From: Tatumella ptyseos
Lineage (GTDB): Bacteria > Pseudomonadota > Gammaproteobacteria > Enterobacterales > Enterobacteriaceae
Reading direction: 5' to 3'
Length of the DNA: 64,000 nucleotides
Assembly: GCF_030552895.1 (NCBI RefSeq)
Contig: NZ_CP130649.1
Coordinates: 868,001-932,000, forward strand
The first letter of the stretch is position 1; each line of letters opens with the position of its first letter. This document shows, one piece after another, positions 27,547 to 39,335 of the stretch. Both the position numbers and the translations under genes were made by a program. The notes below the pieces were generated by a model. It did no database searches, had not been told where the DNA came from, and saw only the letters and a program-made list of their open reading frames with translations.

Positions 27547-28839
27547 GTGCTTGATAAATTATCACTCAAAACACTTTTGCTTGAGCTATGTCTTGTTCTT
27601 ATTGTAGCCTCGGTCATCGGATTTTTTTTTCATCAACCCGCCATTGCAATAATCATTGGGCTTTTGGGGCTTCTCGGGTGGCATTTTAAGCAACTTCTAC
27701 GTCTCTCGCATTGGCTTTGGATGGATCGAAGTATGACTCCACCATCGGGGCGTGGCAGTTGGGAACCGCTCTTCTATGGTCTCCTCTTGATGCAACAGCG
27801 CAACAAGCGCCGGCGCAGTGAATTACGTTCCTTAATTCAGCGGTTTCGAAGCGGAGCCGAATCACTTCCTGATGCCCTAGTCTTGGTCACGGAAGAGGGG
27901 AATATTTTTTGGTGCAACGGCTTAGCACAACACTTACTTGGATTACGCTGGCCCGAAGATAATGGTCAAAATATTCAAAACCTCTTACGTTATCCTGAAT
28001 TCACGCGCTATTTGCAGCAACGGCAATTTACACATCCCTTAGTACAAAGCTTGAATAATGGTCAACAGGTAGAGTTCAGAGTGATGCCTTATAGCGATCA
28101 ACAATGGTTGATTGTTGGCAGGGACGTGAGTCAAATTCATCAACTCGAAAATATGCGTCGAAATTTTTTTGCCAATGTCAGTCATGAGTTACGAACCCCA
28201 CTCACTGTACTCCAAGGCTATCTGGAGATGCTTGAAGGGGGGGCAATGCCGCCGGCAAGCCAGCAAAAGGCACTTGCCTCGATGCAAGCGCAAACGCATC
28301 GTATGGCTGAATTGGTCAAACAACTTCTGACCCTTTCAAGAATCGAAGCAACCCCCGCTTATGAGATGCGCCAACATATCGATATTCCCCGACTTCTCGA
28401 GCAGGTTTATCAGGATGCCATCGCACTTAGCGATGGACGTCACCAGTTGGTTTACGACGTAGATCAAAGCTTAACGGTGCGAGGAAATGAAGAGCAATTA
28501 CGTAGTGCACTCTCTAATCTCGTGTTTAACGCAATCAACCATACGCCAAGCGGAACTGAAATTACGATCCGTTGGCAGAAAATTGCCACCGGTGCTGAAT
28601 TTACCGTGAGTGATAATGGACCAGGAATAGCGCCTGAACACCTCTCTCGACTGACCGAACGTTTCTATCGTGTCGATGGATCACGATCGCGGCATTCTGG
28701 AGGAAGCGGATTAGGCCTAGCGATTGTTAAACATGCCTTAAGTCATCATGGCAGTAAGTTACGAATTGAGAGTCAACCTCATCATCTAACGCTATTCAGT
28801 TTCCAGCTGACGAAATCCTATATCCTCAATGACGAGTAA
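27547..28839 (+). CDS. phoR: Phosphate sensor histidine kinase PhoR
   Basis: Membrane kinase and phosphatase for PhoB. 430 residues from GTG 27547, with AAGGA a few bases upstream. Two close membrane segments (about residues 10-50), a PAS domain, the His box [13 protein letters not shown] with His213, and an ATPase domain with N-box [17 protein letters not shown] and [11 protein letters not shown]. It lies 11 bases after phoB and is cotranscribed. Confidence 0.96.
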   Translation: MLDKLSLKTLLLELCLVLIVASVIGFFFHQPAIAIIIGLLGLLGWHFKQLLRLSHWLWMDRSMTPPSGRGSWEPLFYGLLLMQQRNKRRRSELRSLIQRFRSGAESLPDALVLVTEEGNIFWCNGLAQHLLGLRWPEDNGQNIQNLLRYPEFTRYLQQRQFTHPLVQSLNNGQQVEFRVMPYSDQQWLIVGRDVSQIHQLENMRRNFFANVSHELRTPLTVLQGYLEMLEGGAMPPASQQKALASMQAQTHRMAELVKQLLTLSRIEATPAYEMRQHIDIPRLLEQVYQDAIALSDGRHQLVYDVDQSLTVRGNEEQLRSALSNLVFNAINHTPSGTEITIRWQKIATGAEFTVSDNGPGIAPEHLSRLTERFYRVDGSRSRHSGGSGLGLAIVKHALSHHGSKLRIESQPHHLTLFSFQLTKSYILNDE

Positions 28840-29295
28840 TGATTTTCGAGAAAATCAAACCGGCACCTCGATAAAAGGGGCGTGGGGTAGAGGCTTTTCA
28901 GTACTGAAAGTAAATTAGATTTAGTAATATTAATCGCTCGTTGAGCCATGATGAACATGAAATGGCGGAACGCTATGGAAGTCTAAAAATCTGGGGGCAG
29001 AGTCTGTTCCCAGTCTATTAGGTTAATCTGGACAAAAAACACTCATATCATTTTCTAAATGTTTCACAATAGACTTGGCATAATTACTGCTTTATCCATC
29101 TTTTTTAGAATATCCTCCTGCTTTGTACTTGCTCTGTTGCCTTTGTTTGTTATAAAAGATTTACTTATGACCTTGACGGGGCTTGTGGCTCAACGCCATC
29201 TCACTTTTTATTCCCTCTGGCGTAAGCCTTTAGAAGGGAAAGTGATCGTCAATAAACTATAACTTTTATAAACGACAGGGCGACATAGAGTATTT
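28840..29295. other. 456-base phoR-brnQ gap
   Basis: No convincing gene. A 67-codon frame at 29059-29262 lacks a ribosome site and family resemblance. It contains a perfect 14-base palindrome TTTCAGTACTGAAA (28896-28909), a GATTTT...AAAATC hairpin just after phoR without a T-run, and a C-T-G-G-G/C-C-C-A-G hairpin near 28990-29018. The brnQ promoter should lie here; TTGGCA near 29077 is a possible -35 element. Confidence 0.5.
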
Positions 29296-30618
29296 ATGAT
29301 GAAACGTTTAACGACTAGGGACATTTTAGCGCTGGGGTTTATGACCTTTGCGTTGTTTGTCGGTGCCGGTAATATTATTTTCCCTCCAATGGTCGGTATT
29401 CAATCCGGCGAACATGTGTGGGTTTCCGCTATTGGTTTCTTGATTACAGCAGTAGGTTTACCCGTTGCGACCGTTATTGCACTGGCCCGGGTCGGTGGTG
29501 GGGTGGATAGCCTCAGTACACCTGTCGGTAAAGCGGCCGGTATTGTGTTGGCAATGGTCTGCTATTTAGCGGTTGGCCCACTCTTTGCGACGCCTCGTAC
29601 CGCAACAGTTTCCTTTGAAGTGGGGATTGGCCCACTAGTAGGTGAGAATTCAATGGCACTGGCTATCTACAGTGCGATCTATTTCTGCCTCGTTATCGTG
29701 ATTTCACTATTCCCTGGCAAACTTCTTGATACTGTTGGTCATTTCCTGGCTCCGGTTAAAATTGTTGCGCTAGCGATTCTGGGCATTGCTGCATTAATGT
29801 GGCCAGCAGGAAATAATCTCCCTGCAACAGAAGTTTATCAGCATGCGGCATTTTCTAATGGTTTCGTGAATGGTTATCTGACCATGGACACCTTAGGGGC
29901 CTTGGTATTTGGCATTGTTATTGTGAATGCTGCGCGTTCTCGGGGTATCGAGAGTCCACAATTACTGACGCGCTATACTGTGCTAGCAGGATTAATTGCT
30001 GGTGTGGGACTGACACTGGTTTATCTATCACTGTTTAAATTAGGTTCAGACAGCGGGAGTTTAATCAGCCAAACCGCAAACGGTGCAGCAATTCTTCACG
30101 CGTATGTGCAACATACGTTCGGTGCGGGTGGCAGCCTGTTCTTGGGAGTGCTGATCTTTATTGCCTGTATGGTGACTGCAATCGGCCTAACCTGTGCCTG
30201 TGCTGAGTTCTTTGCGCAATACATCCCACTGTCCTATAAGACGTTGGTGGTGATCCTTGGTGTATTTGCCATGATTATTTCAAATCTTGGTTTAACGCAT
30301 CTGATCGCTATTTCGGTACCCGTGTTAACCGCTATTTATCCGCCGTGTATCGTATTAGTCCTACTAAGCTTTACCCTTAATTGGTGGCAAGAAGCGGGTC
30401 GAATCATCAAACCTGCGATGGCAGTTAGCTTAGTATTCGGGATTATCGATGGATTAAAAGCCAGTGATTTTAGTTCAGTCGTACCAGCAAGCCTGCAACA
30501 TTTACCTCTGTCCGAACAAAATTTATCATGGTTACCTCCAGTGTTAGTCGTTATTATTGTGGCGGCTATCATTGATAGAATGAAGGGCAAGGCTGTCAGC
30601 GTGAAAACCACGCAGTAA
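29296..30618 (+). CDS. brnQ: Branched-chain amino acid transporter BrnQ
   Basis: Cation-coupled uptake of leucine, isoleucine and valine across the inner membrane. 440 residues with about 12 membrane segments. It has the conserved [21 protein letters not shown] start, [16 protein letters not shown] and [22 protein letters not shown]. The start could be the ATG at 29296 or at 29299. It follows phoBR, as in E. coli. Confidence 0.95.
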   Translation: MMKRLTTRDILALGFMTFALFVGAGNIIFPPMVGIQSGEHVWVSAIGFLITAVGLPVATVIALARVGGGVDSLSTPVGKAAGIVLAMVCYLAVGPLFATPRTATVSFEVGIGPLVGENSMALAIYSAIYFCLVIVISLFPGKLLDTVGHFLAPVKIVALAILGIAALMWPAGNNLPATEVYQHAAFSNGFVNGYLTMDTLGALVFGIVIVNAARSRGIESPQLLTRYTVLAGLIAGVGLTLVYLSLFKLGSDSGSLISQTANGAAILHAYVQHTFGAGGSLFLGVLIFIACMVTAIGLTCACAEFFAQYIPLSYKTLVVILGVFAMIISNLGLTHLIAISVPVLTAIYPPCIVLVLLSFTLNWWQEAGRIIKPAMAVSLVFGIIDGLKASDFSSVVPASLQHLPLSEQNLSWLPPVLVVIIVAAIIDRMKGKAVSVKTTQ

Positions 30619-30635
30619 ACAGTGTTGAAGTGAAC

Positions 30636-30666
30636 AACCACGGGCTAAGGCTCGTGGTTTTTATTT
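30636..30666 (+). terminator. Terminator of brnQ
   Basis: AACCACGGGC pairs with GCTCGTGGTT with one mismatch and a four-base loop, followed by TTTTATTT. The ribosome site and start of proY lie right after it. Confidence 0.75.
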
Positions 30667-30682
30667 GTGGAATCGGAAAATT

Positions 30683-32035
30683 ATGCAACAAAAAAATACC
30701 CTAAAACGGGGATTGAGTATTCGGCATATCCGTTTTATGGCACTAGGTTCGGCGATAGGAACGGGCTTATTTTATGGGTCTGCGGATGCGATTCGTATGG
30801 CTGGGCCAAGTGTCCTGTTAGCCTATATTATCGGTGGACTCGTCGCGTATATTATTATGCGAGCCCTTGGCGAAATGTCGGTCAATAATCCTTCAGCCAG
30901 TTCCTTTTCACGTTATGCCAATGATTATTTGGGGCCTTGGGCGGGGTATTTGACCGGCTGGACCTACTGTTTTGAAATCTTGATCGTGGGTATTGCCGAT
31001 GTCACAGCATTCGGCGTTTATATGGGAGTTTGGTTCCCAGAGGTGCCCCATTGGATTTGGGTACTGAGTGTCGTCTTTATTATTGGCGCGATTAACATGA
31101 TGAGCGTCAAAACCTTCGGTGAAGTCGAGTTTTGGTTCTCCTTCTTTAAAATTGCCACCATTACGTTAATGATTATCGCTGGCTTCGGTATGATCATTTG
31201 GGGCATAGGTAATGGGGGGCAGCCAACCGGTATCTCTAATTTATGGACACATGGCGGATTTTTTGCGCATGGTTTAGTAGGGATGTTACTTTCGTTGCAA
31301 ATGGTCATGTTCGCCTACGGCGGAATTGAGATTATCGGGATCACCGCCGGTGAAGCCGAAAACCCCGAAAAATCAATTCCTAAAGCGATCAACTCCGTTC
31401 CTTGGCGTATTCTTGTGTTCTATGTCGCGACACTGTTCGTGATTATGGCAATCTATCCTTGGAACCAAGTCGGTACTCAAGGCAGTCCCTTTGTTCTAAC
31501 GTTCCAGCATTTAGGGATTGCCGCAGCAGCCTCGATCTTAAACTTTGTTGTCATTACCGCTTCCCTTTCTGCCATTAATAGCGATATTTTTGGAGTAGGG
31601 CGTATGCTGCACGGATTGGCAGAGCAGGGACAAGCGCCTGCGATTTTCCGAAAGGTTTCCTCACGCGGCGCCCCAGCAGTGACAGTAGTCGTCATGATGG
31701 TGGCACTATTGGTTGCGGTATTGCTCAACTATTTAATGCCGGAAAAAGTCTTTTTAGTGATCGCTTCATTAGCGACCTTTGCGACGGTGTGGGTATGGAT
31801 CATGATCTTACTTTCGCAAATTGCTTCACGGATCAAAATGGGGAAAGAGGCGGCTAAATCGCTGAAATTTGCTCTGCCTGGCGGTGTTATGCTGTCCAGT
31901 ATAGCCGTGATCTTTTTGGTCTTTATTATCGCGTTGATTGGCTATTTCCCTGATACTCGCTTGTCATTATATGCGGGTGCAGTTTGGGTAGTGTTACTGA
32001 TGCTAGGCTATCCATTGACCCGTCGTAATCGCTAG
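30683..32035 (+). CDS. proY: ProY, APC-family amino acid permease
   Basis: A predicted proline-specific permease of the AAT subfamily. 450 residues from ATG 30683, chosen because E. coli ProY aligns from this residue; the upstream TTG at 30665 adds six residues. It has twelve membrane segments, the family signature [20 protein letters not shown], and [21 protein letters not shown]. Proline specificity is inferred from the ortholog and from the position after brnQ. Confidence 0.9.
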   Translation: MQQKNTLKRGLSIRHIRFMALGSAIGTGLFYGSADAIRMAGPSVLLAYIIGGLVAYIIMRALGEMSVNNPSASSFSRYANDYLGPWAGYLTGWTYCFEILIVGIADVTAFGVYMGVWFPEVPHWIWVLSVVFIIGAINMMSVKTFGEVEFWFSFFKIATITLMIIAGFGMIIWGIGNGGQPTGISNLWTHGGFFAHGLVGMLLSLQMVMFAYGGIEIIGITAGEAENPEKSIPKAINSVPWRILVFYVATLFVIMAIYPWNQVGTQGSPFVLTFQHLGIAAAASILNFVVITASLSAINSDIFGVGRMLHGLAEQGQAPAIFRKVSSRGAPAVTVVVMMVALLVAVLLNYLMPEKVFLVIASLATFATVWVWIMILLSQIASRIKMGKEAAKSLKFALPGGVMLSSIAVIFLVFIIALIGYFPDTRLSLYAGAVWVVLLMLGYPLTRRNR

Positions 32036-32047
32036 ACGGGAAAGGAG

Positions 32048-32079
32048 TCGCTGCCGACGGTTCGGCAGCGATTTTTTTT
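32048..32079 (+). terminator. Terminator of proY
   Basis: A perfect TCGCTGCCGA/TCGGCAGCGA stem with a four-base loop, followed by eight Ts. It abuts the convergent kbp stop. Confidence 0.88.
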
Positions 32080-32515
32080 AAGCAGGAATACGCAGCGATT
32101 GACCTGGATAGATTTTGTCGGGATGCGACAGCATCGGCTTATTCGCTTCAAAGATTTTATTGTATTGGTTAGCGTCACCGTAAACTTGCTTGGCAATACC
32201 ACTTAGCGTGTCGCCTGACTTCACGGTATAGAACTTGCTTTCAGTCCCAGTATCGTTTGTTTTCACGTTATCTTCTACGTTACTAATCCCCGCGACATTA
32301 CCAATAGCGACGAGTATTTTCTCTTTCAACTCTTGGCTAATTCCATCGCCATTAACGGTTGCTTTGTCGCCATCAACATTGACTTGCACTTTGTCAGCAT
32401 CAGGAATCCCGAGTTTTTTTAAGTGATCTTGAATTTTGGTTGCCGCATCGTCGTGTGAAGAGACTGAATCCCAAATTTTTTCACCCGCTTCTTTAACAAA
32501 ATCAAATAAGCCCAT
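32078..32515 (-). CDS. kbp: Potassium-binding protein Kbp (BON-LysM)
   Basis: Cytoplasmic K+-sensing protein (formerly YgaU). 145 residues from ATG 32515, where CAGGAG precedes the start; a GTG two codons upstream is less likely. The BON domain (about residues 25-90) is followed by a LysM domain ([19 protein letters not shown] to the C-terminus). Whole-length similarity to E. coli Kbp is clear. In E. coli this gene lies elsewhere, so its place between proY and nrdR is a rearrangement. Confidence 0.94.
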   Translation of the reverse strand: MGLFDFVKEAGEKIWDSVSSHDDAATKIQDHLKKLGIPDADKVQVNVDGDKATVNGDGISQELKEKILVAIGNVAGISNVEDNVKTNDTGTESKFYTVKSGDTLSGIAKQVYGDANQYNKIFEANKPMLSHPDKIYPGQSLRIPA

Positions 32516-32690
32516 TACCAACTCCTGTTTTAGGTTATGAAAATTGAGAATGTTTCATCGTAAAGCATAGACTATTTACTTAACAATGAGAGATATCTGG
32601 CTGTAGCGAATAAATTTAGTGCTAAACGTTTCTGTCATCAGGGGTTCGCGCTACACTAGTTGACCCTACTGCCTCAGTTTAGGAGACACC

Positions 32691-33143
32691 ATGTATTGCC
32701 CTTTTTGTAACGCTGTCGATACCAAAGTCATTGATTCTCGTTTAGTCAGCGAAGGGTCGTCAGTGCGTCGCCGTAGGCAGTGTTTACTTTGTAGCGAACG
32801 CTTTACCACCTTCGAAATCGCTGAGTTGGTGATGCCACGTGTCATCAAAAGCGACGAGGTTCGAGAGCCTTTTGATGAAGAAAAAATGATGCGTGGGCTG
32901 ATGAAAGCCTTAGAAAAACGTCCAGTCAGTGCCGATGCTTTGGATAATGCAGTGCACCGAATCAAAGCGAGATTACGTGCGACCGGGGAACGCGAGCTGC
33001 CAAGTAAGGTGGTCGGGAATTACGTCATGGATGAATTGAAGCTATTGGATAAAGTCGCTTATATCCGCTTTGCTTCAGTCTACCGCAGTTTTGAAGATGT
33101 CCGCGAGTTCGGTGAAGAAATCGCTAAGCTGGGGAGCGAGTGA
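32691..33143 (+). CDS. nrdR: Transcriptional repressor NrdR
   Basis: A zinc-ATP-cone repressor of ribonucleotide reductase genes. 150 residues. The zinc ribbon is Cys3, Cys6, Cys31 and Cys34, followed by the ATP cone (residues 49-139). AGGAGA precedes the ATG. The stop TGA overlaps the ribD start by one base. Confidence 0.97.
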   Translation: MYCPFCNAVDTKVIDSRLVSEGSSVRRRRQCLLCSERFTTFEIAELVMPRVIKSDEVREPFDEEKMMRGLMKALEKRPVSADALDNAVHRIKARLRATGERELPSKVVGNYVMDELKLLDKVAYIRFASVYRSFEDVREFGEEIAKLGSE

Positions 33144-34261
33144 TGTCAGATAAAAAATTTATGCAACAGGCTTTGCAGCTTGCCGCACGGGGACGTTTCA
33201 CGACAAGCCCTAATCCTAATGTCGGATGTGTGATCGTTAAGGACGGCGAAGTCGTTGGTCAAGGCTGGCATAAAAAAGCGGGTGAGGGGCATGCAGAAGT
33301 GAATGCATTGCGTGAAGCCGGGGATAAGGCCCAAGGGGCAACAGCTTATGTTACTCTCGAACCTTGCAGCCATCATGGTCGAACCCCGCCCTGTTGTGAG
33401 GCCCTCATTGAGGCAGGGATCGCTCGAGTCGTCGTGGCGATGCAAGACCCCAACCCACAAGTAGCGGGCAGAGGCTTGCATCGTTTACGCCAAGCTGGGA
33501 TTGAGGTTGAATTCGGCCTATTTGCGCAAGAGGCTGAAAAATTAAATCAAGGTTTCTTGAAACGGATGCGAACAGGCTTTCCTTGGGTACAGCTGAAAAT
33601 GGCTGCTTCCCTCGATGGTCGCACCGCCATGGCAAATGGCGAAAGCCAGTGGATAACCTCTGCCGCCGCACGCCAAGATGTGCAAACGTTTCGCGCTCAA
33701 GCGTCAGCTATCCTCACTACCAGTAAAACCGTCCTCGCCGATAATCCGAGTATGAATGTACGCTGGGTAGAATTAACCCCTGAAATACAAGAAGCCATTG
33801 GTAGCGAGGAAAAGCTTCGCCAACCGGTACGTGTCGTACTGGATCGCCATCGCCAAGTGAACGACGATCAGACCCTATTTATGACGACTGAATCGCCGAC
33901 TTGGCGCGTGGTGACTGAGCCTGCAGCAGATGCTTCATGCTGGGATAAAAGCCTGGTGGTTCCTGAACACCAAGATAATATCGACCTTGTCGCGTTAATG
34001 ATGGTTCTGGGAAAACAGGAAATTAATAGTGTATGGGTTGAAGCCGGCGCTACCCTGGCAGGGCAATTACTCCATGCTGGTGTGGTGGATGAATTAATTT
34101 TGTATATGGCTCCCACCCTAATGGGAACCGATGCTCGTGGACTTTGTGTGCTGCCGGGCCTTGAGCACCTTGCTCAAGCCTTACGATTTGAGATACTAGA
34201 TATCCAACAAATTGGCCCTGATATTCGTATTATTTTACAGCCAATTTCAGTGTCTGCGTAA
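33143..34261 (+). CDS. ribD: Riboflavin biosynthesis deaminase/reductase RibD
   Basis: A bifunctional enzyme for the second and third steps of riboflavin synthesis. 372 residues from ATG 33143, overlapping the nrdR stop by one base; an in-frame GTG at 33140 is less likely. The deaminase domain has zinc motifs HAEVNAL and PCSHHGRTPPCC; the reductase domain starts near residue 150 with KMAASLDGRTAMANGESQWI and ends before the stop. It lies upstream of ribE. Confidence 0.96.
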   Translation: MSDKKFMQQALQLAARGRFTTSPNPNVGCVIVKDGEVVGQGWHKKAGEGHAEVNALREAGDKAQGATAYVTLEPCSHHGRTPPCCEALIEAGIARVVVAMQDPNPQVAGRGLHRLRQAGIEVEFGLFAQEAEKLNQGFLKRMRTGFPWVQLKMAASLDGRTAMANGESQWITSAAARQDVQTFRAQASAILTTSKTVLADNPSMNVRWVELTPEIQEAIGSEEKLRQPVRVVLDRHRQVNDDQTLFMTTESPTWRVVTEPAADASCWDKSLVVPEHQDNIDLVALMMVLGKQEINSVWVEAGATLAGQLLHAGVVDELILYMAPTLMGTDARGLCVLPGLEHLAQALRFEILDIQQIGPDIRIILQPISVSA

Positions 34262-34339
34262 AAGCCTAAGCAGTTCGTCAAACATTATGCTAGAATTCGC
34301 GCCCTGTTGGGCGTCTAACTCTTAACCTGAAGGATATTT

Positions 34340-34810
34340 ATGAAAATTATCGAAGCGCCGGTTGCTACGCCAGAAGCAAATATTGCGATTGTTATCGCTC
34401 GTTTCAACAACTTCATTAACGATAGCTTGCTTCAAGGTGCAGTCGATGCGTTAAAACGCATTGGTCAGGTCAAAGACGAAAACATTACTGTTGTGTGGGT
34501 ACCGGGTGCTTATGAACTGCCACTCGCTGCACGGACGTTAACCCATACTAAAAAATACGATGCCGTCATTGCGTTAGGTACCGTAATTCGTGGTGGTACT
34601 GCACACTTTGAATTTGTGGCAGGAGAAGCCAGTTCAGGTATTGCCAATGTGGCCATGAATAGCGACATCCCAGTTTCCTTTGGGGTATTGACGACCGAAA
34701 ATATCGAGCAAGCTATTGAGCGTGCTGGAACTAAAGCGGGTAACAAAGGAGCAGAAGCTGCTTTGACCGCACTTGAAATGATTAACGTATTAAAAGCGAT
34801 TAACGCCTGA
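34340..34810 (+). CDS. ribE: 6,7-dimethyl-8-ribityllumazine synthase
   Basis: Penultimate riboflavin enzyme (also called RibH). 156 residues with the family motifs [37 protein letters not shown] and [11 protein letters not shown]. It sits 78 bases after ribD and 16 bases before nusB. Confidence 0.97.
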   Translation: MKIIEAPVATPEANIAIVIARFNNFINDSLLQGAVDALKRIGQVKDENITVVWVPGAYELPLAARTLTHTKKYDAVIALGTVIRGGTAHFEFVAGEASSGIANVAMNSDIPVSFGVLTTENIEQAIERAGTKAGNKGAEAALTALEMINVLKAINA

Positions 34811-34826
34811 TTCTGAGGGGATTTTT

Positions 34827-35246
34827 GTGAAACCTGCTGCTCGCCGCCGCGCCCGGGAGTGTGCTCTCCAAGCACTTTACTCTTGGCAATTATCGAATAA
34901 CGACATTGCTGATGTTGAATATCAGTTCCTAGCTGAAAACGACGTCAAAGACGTCGATGTGCTGTACTTTCGGGAGATCCTGACAGGCGTAGCGAACAAC
35001 AGTGATTACCTTGATAAGCTGATGCAACCTCATCTGAGCCGTCGCCTTGATGAGCTGGGTGAAGTTGAAAAAGCTGCATTACGTATTTCGCTCTACGAGC
35101 TCAGTAAGCGTGATGATGTCCCTTACAAAGTTGCGATTAATGAAGGGATTGAACTGGCCAAAACATTTGGCGCAGAAGATAGCCATAAGTTCGTAAATGG
35201 CGTATTGGACAAGGTTGCTCCACAAATTAGACCTCGCCGTAAATAA
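34827..35246 (+). CDS. nusB: Transcription antitermination factor NusB
   Basis: Binds BoxA with NusE during rRNA antitermination. 139 residues, the same length as in E. coli, starting at GTG 34827 after GAGGGG. The conserved start [20 protein letters not shown] and end [19 protein letters not shown] are intact. Confidence 0.97.
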   Translation: MKPAARRRARECALQALYSWQLSNNDIADVEYQFLAENDVKDVDVLYFREILTGVANNSDYLDKLMQPHLSRRLDELGEVEKAALRISLYELSKRDDVPYKVAINEGIELAKTFGAEDSHKFVNGVLDKVAPQIRPRRK

Positions 35247-35253
35247 TGCTATG

Positions 35254-35279
35254 AGGCCGGATATTCCGGCCTTTTTTTA
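35254..35279 (+). terminator. Terminator after nusB
   Basis: AGGCCGGA pairs with TCCGGCCT around a three-base loop, followed by seven Ts, eight bases after the nusB stop. Read-through or an internal promoter must serve thiL. Confidence 0.87.
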
Positions 35280-35308
35280 TGGCTCAGTAAGATGAAAAGG
35301 TAAGCGTG

Positions 35309-36283
35309 ATGGCTGGCGGAGAATTTGAGATTATTAGTCGTTATTTCAATCGTAAAACGACTTATAGACGAGATGTAGAAACAGGGATTGGTGATGACTG
35401 CGCATTATTAAATCTTGCTGCCAATCAGACATTAGCCATTAGTGTCGATACATTAGTAGAGGGTACTCATTTTTATCATGACATTGCCCCGGACGATTTA
35501 GCCTATAAGGCGCTCGCAGTTAACTTAAGCGATTTGGCGGCAATGGGAGCCGATCCGGCTTGGCTGACCTTAGCCATTAGTCTGCCAAATATCGATCACT
35601 CATGGCTTCAAGCTTTCAGTGATGCGTTATTCGAACAACTCGATTATTACCATATGCAATTGATTGGTGGGGATACCACGCGCGGTCCACTCTCTATGAC
35701 TCTTGGGATCCATGGGGTAGTTCCTGCAGGTAAGGCGTTGAAACGAAGTGGTGCGCAACATGGTGATTGGATTTTTGTTACGGGGACCTTAGGCGACAGT
35801 GCCGCGGGACTGGCCCTGCTACAAGATAAATTATCGGTGGCGACCGTTGAGCAGCGAGATTATCTTTTGAAGCGGCATCTACGTCCTACACCGCGTATCT
35901 TACAAGGTCAGGCGTTACGCGACTTAGCCTCCTCTGCGATCGACATTTCAGATGGATTGTTGTCCGACCTCGGACATATTCTGCAAGCGAGCGGCGTTGG
36001 AGCGAAAATTGAACAGGATCATCTGCCACTCTCCACAACACTTCAAGATGTCGTGTCACGGGAAGAGGCAATTGCCTTTGCTTTGAACGGTGGCGAAGAC
36101 TATGAACTCTGCTTTACGGTCCCGGAAGTGAATCGAGAAGCGATCATAGTCGCCTTAGCCAATTTAGGCGTGGAAGGGCACTGTATCGGACAGGTTCTAC
36201 CGGCTTCTGAAGGGATAGCCTTATTTGATAACGGTAAGAAACTTCCCTACCAACCCAAGGGGTTTGATCACTTTCTTGGATAA
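35309..36283 (+). CDS. thiL: Thiamine-monophosphate kinase ThiL
   Basis: Phosphorylates thiamine phosphate to the active cofactor. 324 residues from ATG 35309 (an in-frame GTG three bases earlier is less likely). Motifs: [33 protein letters not shown] and [13 protein letters not shown]. In E. coli pgpA follows; here the next gene is the convergent dxs. Confidence 0.95.
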   Translation: MAGGEFEIISRYFNRKTTYRRDVETGIGDDCALLNLAANQTLAISVDTLVEGTHFYHDIAPDDLAYKALAVNLSDLAAMGADPAWLTLAISLPNIDHSWLQAFSDALFEQLDYYHMQLIGGDTTRGPLSMTLGIHGVVPAGKALKRSGAQHGDWIFVTGTLGDSAAGLALLQDKLSVATVEQRDYLLKRHLRPTPRILQGQALRDLASSAIDISDGLLSDLGHILQASGVGAKIEQDHLPLSTTLQDVVSREEAIAFALNGGEDYELCFTVPEVNREAIIVALANLGVEGHCIGQVLPASEGIALFDNGKKLPYQPKGFDHFLG

Positions 36284-36311
36284 AAAAAGCGCCGTTAGGC
36301 GCTTTTTTTTA
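36283..36311. terminator. Bidirectional terminator between thiL and dxs
   Basis: A run of As, then GCGCC-GTTA-GGCGC, then eight Ts, overlapping both stop codon regions. It works in both directions for the convergent genes. Confidence 0.88.
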
Positions 36312-38174
36312 GGCTGACCACTGCTTGTAGCTGTTGATAATACCTTGGCTATCTAAGCCGAGCGATGTTCTCACCTCTTCCTGCGTTCCCTGTGCAATAA
36401 ATTCATCGGGTAATCCCAGGTTGAGGACCGGACGCATAAGTCGATGAGCCATCAGCAGTTCGTTGACTGCGCTACCTGCACCGCCTTTAATCGCCCCTTC
36501 TTCTAAGGTGATGAAGGTAGTATGTGTCTGGGCGAGTGTCAGGACTAACTGCTCGTCGAGAGGTTTAACAAAACGCATATCGACTAAGGTTGCACCTAAC
36601 TGTTCAGCTGCGACTTTGGCTTCTTCAAGCAGTGTACCGAAGTTTAAAAGCGCGACATCTTCACCTTCTCGTACAACGTATCCTTTACCAATGGGTAATG
36701 TGCTTAAGGGACGTTCTGCTAAGCCGATACCGTTTCCGCGGGGGTAACGTACGGCGCTAGGACCTTCACGGTACTGGTAACCGGTATAAAGCATTTGACG
36801 ACACTCGTCTTCATTGCTTGGTGTCATGATGATGAGATCTGGCACACAGCGTAGGAAGGCGATATCAAAAGCACCTTGGTGAGTCTGTCCATCTGCACCA
36901 ACAATACCGCCACGATCGATAGCGAACAACACGGGTAGCTTTTGAATAGCGACATCGTGAATCAACTGATCATAAGCGCGCTGTAGGAATGTCGAGTAGA
37001 TAGCAACCACTGGGTGGTAACCCCCAATGGCTAAGCCTGCTGCAAAAGTGACGGCATGTTGTTCAGCTATCGCGACATCGAAATATTGTTGGGGATATTC
37101 ACGAGAGAAGCGAACCATTCCAGACCCTTCACGCATCGCGGGCGTTACCGCCATCAGCTTTGGATCTTGCGCGGCAACTTCACATAACCAGTCGCCAAAT
37201 ACTTTCGAATAGGTTGGCGCAATACTTGGTTTACTAGCGGGTAATACGCCACTCGCAGGATCGAATTTCGGTACAGCATGCCAGCTAATCGGATCTTTTT
37301 CTGCTGGAGCATAGCCTTTACCTTTCTGCGTGATGATATGCAGAAATTGCGGACCTTTCAGCTGACGCATATTGGTTAACGTACTCACCAGTGTTAACAC
37401 ATCGTGACCATCGACTGGGCCAATATAGTTAAAGCCTAACTCTTCGAACAAGGTTCCGGGAGAGACCATCCCTTTAATGTGTTCTTCGGTACGTTTGAGC
37501 AATTCTTTGATTGGAGGGAAGTTATCAAAGGCACGCTTACCGCTTTCACGCAGCTTAGAATAGGTTCGACCTGAAAGAAGTTGAGCGACTCGGTTATTGA
37601 GCGCACCCACATTTTCAGAGATAGACATATCGTTATCATTAAGAATAACTAACATATCGGGTTTGATATCACCGGCATGGTTCATAGCTTCGAAAGCCAT
37701 TCCTGCGGTGATTGCGCCATCTCCAATGATACAGGCTACCTTACGGTCTTTCTGTTCTTTCTGCGCGGCGACCGCCAAACCAAGACCCGCACTAATTGAG
37801 GTTGAGGAGTGTCCGACACTTAATACATCATGTTCACTTTCTGCCCGCCAAGGGAAAGGATGTAGTCCATCTTTTTGACGAATAGTACCGATTCGGTCAC
37901 GACGACCTGTCAATATTTTATGAGGGTAGGCTTGATGGCCGACATCCCAGATCAAATGGTCGAATGGCGTTTCATAGACATAGTGTAGTGCGACAGTAAG
38001 TTCAACGACACCGAGGCCAGAGGCAAAGTGCCCACTCGATTGACTCACACTATTGAGCAAATACGCGCGTAATTCTTCGCAAAGCTGTGGCAACTTCTCT
38101 TTAGGAAGTTGGCGTAATTGCTGAACAGTTTCAGCCAAGGCCAGAGTAGGATAAAGGGTATTGTCAAAACTCAT
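36309..38174 (-). CDS. dxs: 1-deoxy-D-xylulose-5-phosphate synthase
   Basis: First step of the MEP isoprenoid pathway, also feeding thiamine and pyridoxal synthesis. 621 residues from ATG 38174, chosen because the family starts M-S-F-D; the frame extends 12 codons upstream into ispA. The thiamine diphosphate motif [18 protein letters not shown] and the transketolase motif [16 protein letters not shown] are present. It is third in xseB-ispA-dxs. Confidence 0.96.
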   Translation of the reverse strand: MSFDNTLYPTLALAETVQQLRQLPKEKLPQLCEELRAYLLNSVSQSSGHFASGLGVVELTVALHYVYETPFDHLIWDVGHQAYPHKILTGRRDRIGTIRQKDGLHPFPWRAESEHDVLSVGHSSTSISAGLGLAVAAQKEQKDRKVACIIGDGAITAGMAFEAMNHAGDIKPDMLVILNDNDMSISENVGALNNRVAQLLSGRTYSKLRESGKRAFDNFPPIKELLKRTEEHIKGMVSPGTLFEELGFNYIGPVDGHDVLTLVSTLTNMRQLKGPQFLHIITQKGKGYAPAEKDPISWHAVPKFDPASGVLPASKPSIAPTYSKVFGDWLCEVAAQDPKLMAVTPAMREGSGMVRFSREYPQQYFDVAIAEQHAVTFAAGLAIGGYHPVVAIYSTFLQRAYDQLIHDVAIQKLPVLFAIDRGGIVGADGQTHQGAFDIAFLRCVPDLIIMTPSNEDECRQMLYTGYQYREGPSAVRYPRGNGIGLAERPLSTLPIGKGYVVREGEDVALLNFGTLLEEAKVAAEQLGATLVDMRFVKPLDEQLVLTLAQTHTTFITLEEGAIKGGAGSAVNELLMAHRLMRPVLNLGLPDEFIAQGTQEEVRTSLGLDSQGIINSYKQWSA

Positions 38175-38193
38175 CAGAGACTCATCATAAAAT

Positions 38194-39093
38194 TTATTTA
38201 TTACGCTCAACGATATAACTCGCTAACGCCTGTAATTGCTGGGTATTAAAGCCATGCTGTTCCAGCTGAGCCAAGGCATCAATAGCCTCTTGATAAAGCT
38301 CTTGGGCTTTACTTCGCGCTTGGTCAAGCCCTAGTAGTCCAGGGTACGTACTTTTGCCGTGAGCGATATCCATTCCTTGCTGTTTACCGGTGATTTGGCT
38401 ATCACCGGTAACATCCAAAATATCGTCCTGCACTTGAAAGGCAAGGCCAATTGCCTCGGCGTAACGATCGAGTACTGGAAGATGTTGCCGGCTCTTTTCC
38501 CCGGCACTTAACGCGCCGAGGCGAATGGCGGCACGAATTAGCGCACCAGTTTTATGTCGGTGGATAGTTTCAAGGGCCGATAAATCCAACGTTTTACCTT
38601 CTGCCTGTAAATCCAACGCTTGACCAAGCACCATTCCCGCAGCGCCACTGGCACGGGCTAATTCGCTCACCATCGCAAGCCGTGTTTTATCTGAAACGCC
38701 TTGCATTGGGTTATCGCTTAAAATGGTGAATGCCTGCGTCAATAATCCATCGCCCGCTAGAATTGCGGTATCTTCACCAAAAGCAATGTGACACGTCGGC
38801 TGCCCACGGCGAAGGCTATCATCATCCATAGCCGGTAAATCGTCATGAATCAGAGAGTAAGCATGAATAAATTCAATTGCCGACGCTGGCACATCTAACA
38901 CTTTAGGGTCGATACCAAACATCTCTCCAGTCGCGTAGACCAGAAAAGGACGCATTCTTTTCCCCCCTAATAGTACGCCATGATGCATAGCTTTATATAA
39001 GGGAATAGACTGAAAAGTAAGATTCTCTAAACATTCTTCGAGTACACGATCAATACGGGCACGATAATGTGTTAAGGTTGTGGCGAGATCCAT
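38194..39093 (-). CDS. ispA: Farnesyl diphosphate synthase IspA
   Basis: Condenses C5 units to farnesyl diphosphate. 299 residues from ATG 39093; a GTG at 39099 overlapping the xseB stop is also possible. The two aspartate-rich motifs are DDLPAMDDD and DDILD, with the GGKRMRPFL block upstream. Confidence 0.96.
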   Translation of the reverse strand: MDLATTLTHYRARIDRVLEECLENLTFQSIPLYKAMHHGVLLGGKRMRPFLVYATGEMFGIDPKVLDVPASAIEFIHAYSLIHDDLPAMDDDSLRRGQPTCHIAFGEDTAILAGDGLLTQAFTILSDNPMQGVSDKTRLAMVSELARASGAAGMVLGQALDLQAEGKTLDLSALETIHRHKTGALIRAAIRLGALSAGEKSRQHLPVLDRYAEAIGLAFQVQDDILDVTGDSQITGKQQGMDIAHGKSTYPGLLGLDQARSKAQELYQEAIDALAQLEQHGFNTQQLQALASYIVERNK

Positions 39094-39095
39094 GG

Positions 39096-39335
39096 TCACT
39101 TTTCCGGTGTGAACGTTGATAAATCAGCATGCTCGTCTTGAGAGAGGAGAATCTGCACCCGTTGCTCGGCTTGCTGTAATTGCTGTTGGCCTTGGCGTGC
39201 AAGCGTTACCCCTTTTTCGAATTCATTGAGGGCATCCTCTAGCGGTAATTGACCGCTTTCTAAGCGTTGGACAATGGCTTCCAATTCGGAAAGGGATTGT
39301 TCAAAGCTGATCGTCGACGCAGGTTTTTTAGGCAT
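39096..39335 (-). CDS. xseB: Exodeoxyribonuclease VII small subunit
   Basis: A 79-residue helical subunit of ExoVII. Conserved [19 protein letters not shown] and [14 protein letters not shown]. It is the first gene of the xseB-ispA-dxs operon and is divergent from thiI. Confidence 0.96.
   Translation of the reverse strand: MPKKPASTISFEQSLSELEAIVQRLESGQLPLEDALNEFEKGVTLARQGQQQLQQAEQRVQILLSQDEHADLSTFTPEK

Noticed and set aside
29059..29262. 67-codon frame upstream of brnQ as a small membrane protein
   Set aside because: It is partly hydrophobic but lacks a ribosome site and any recognisable similarity. Too weak to call.
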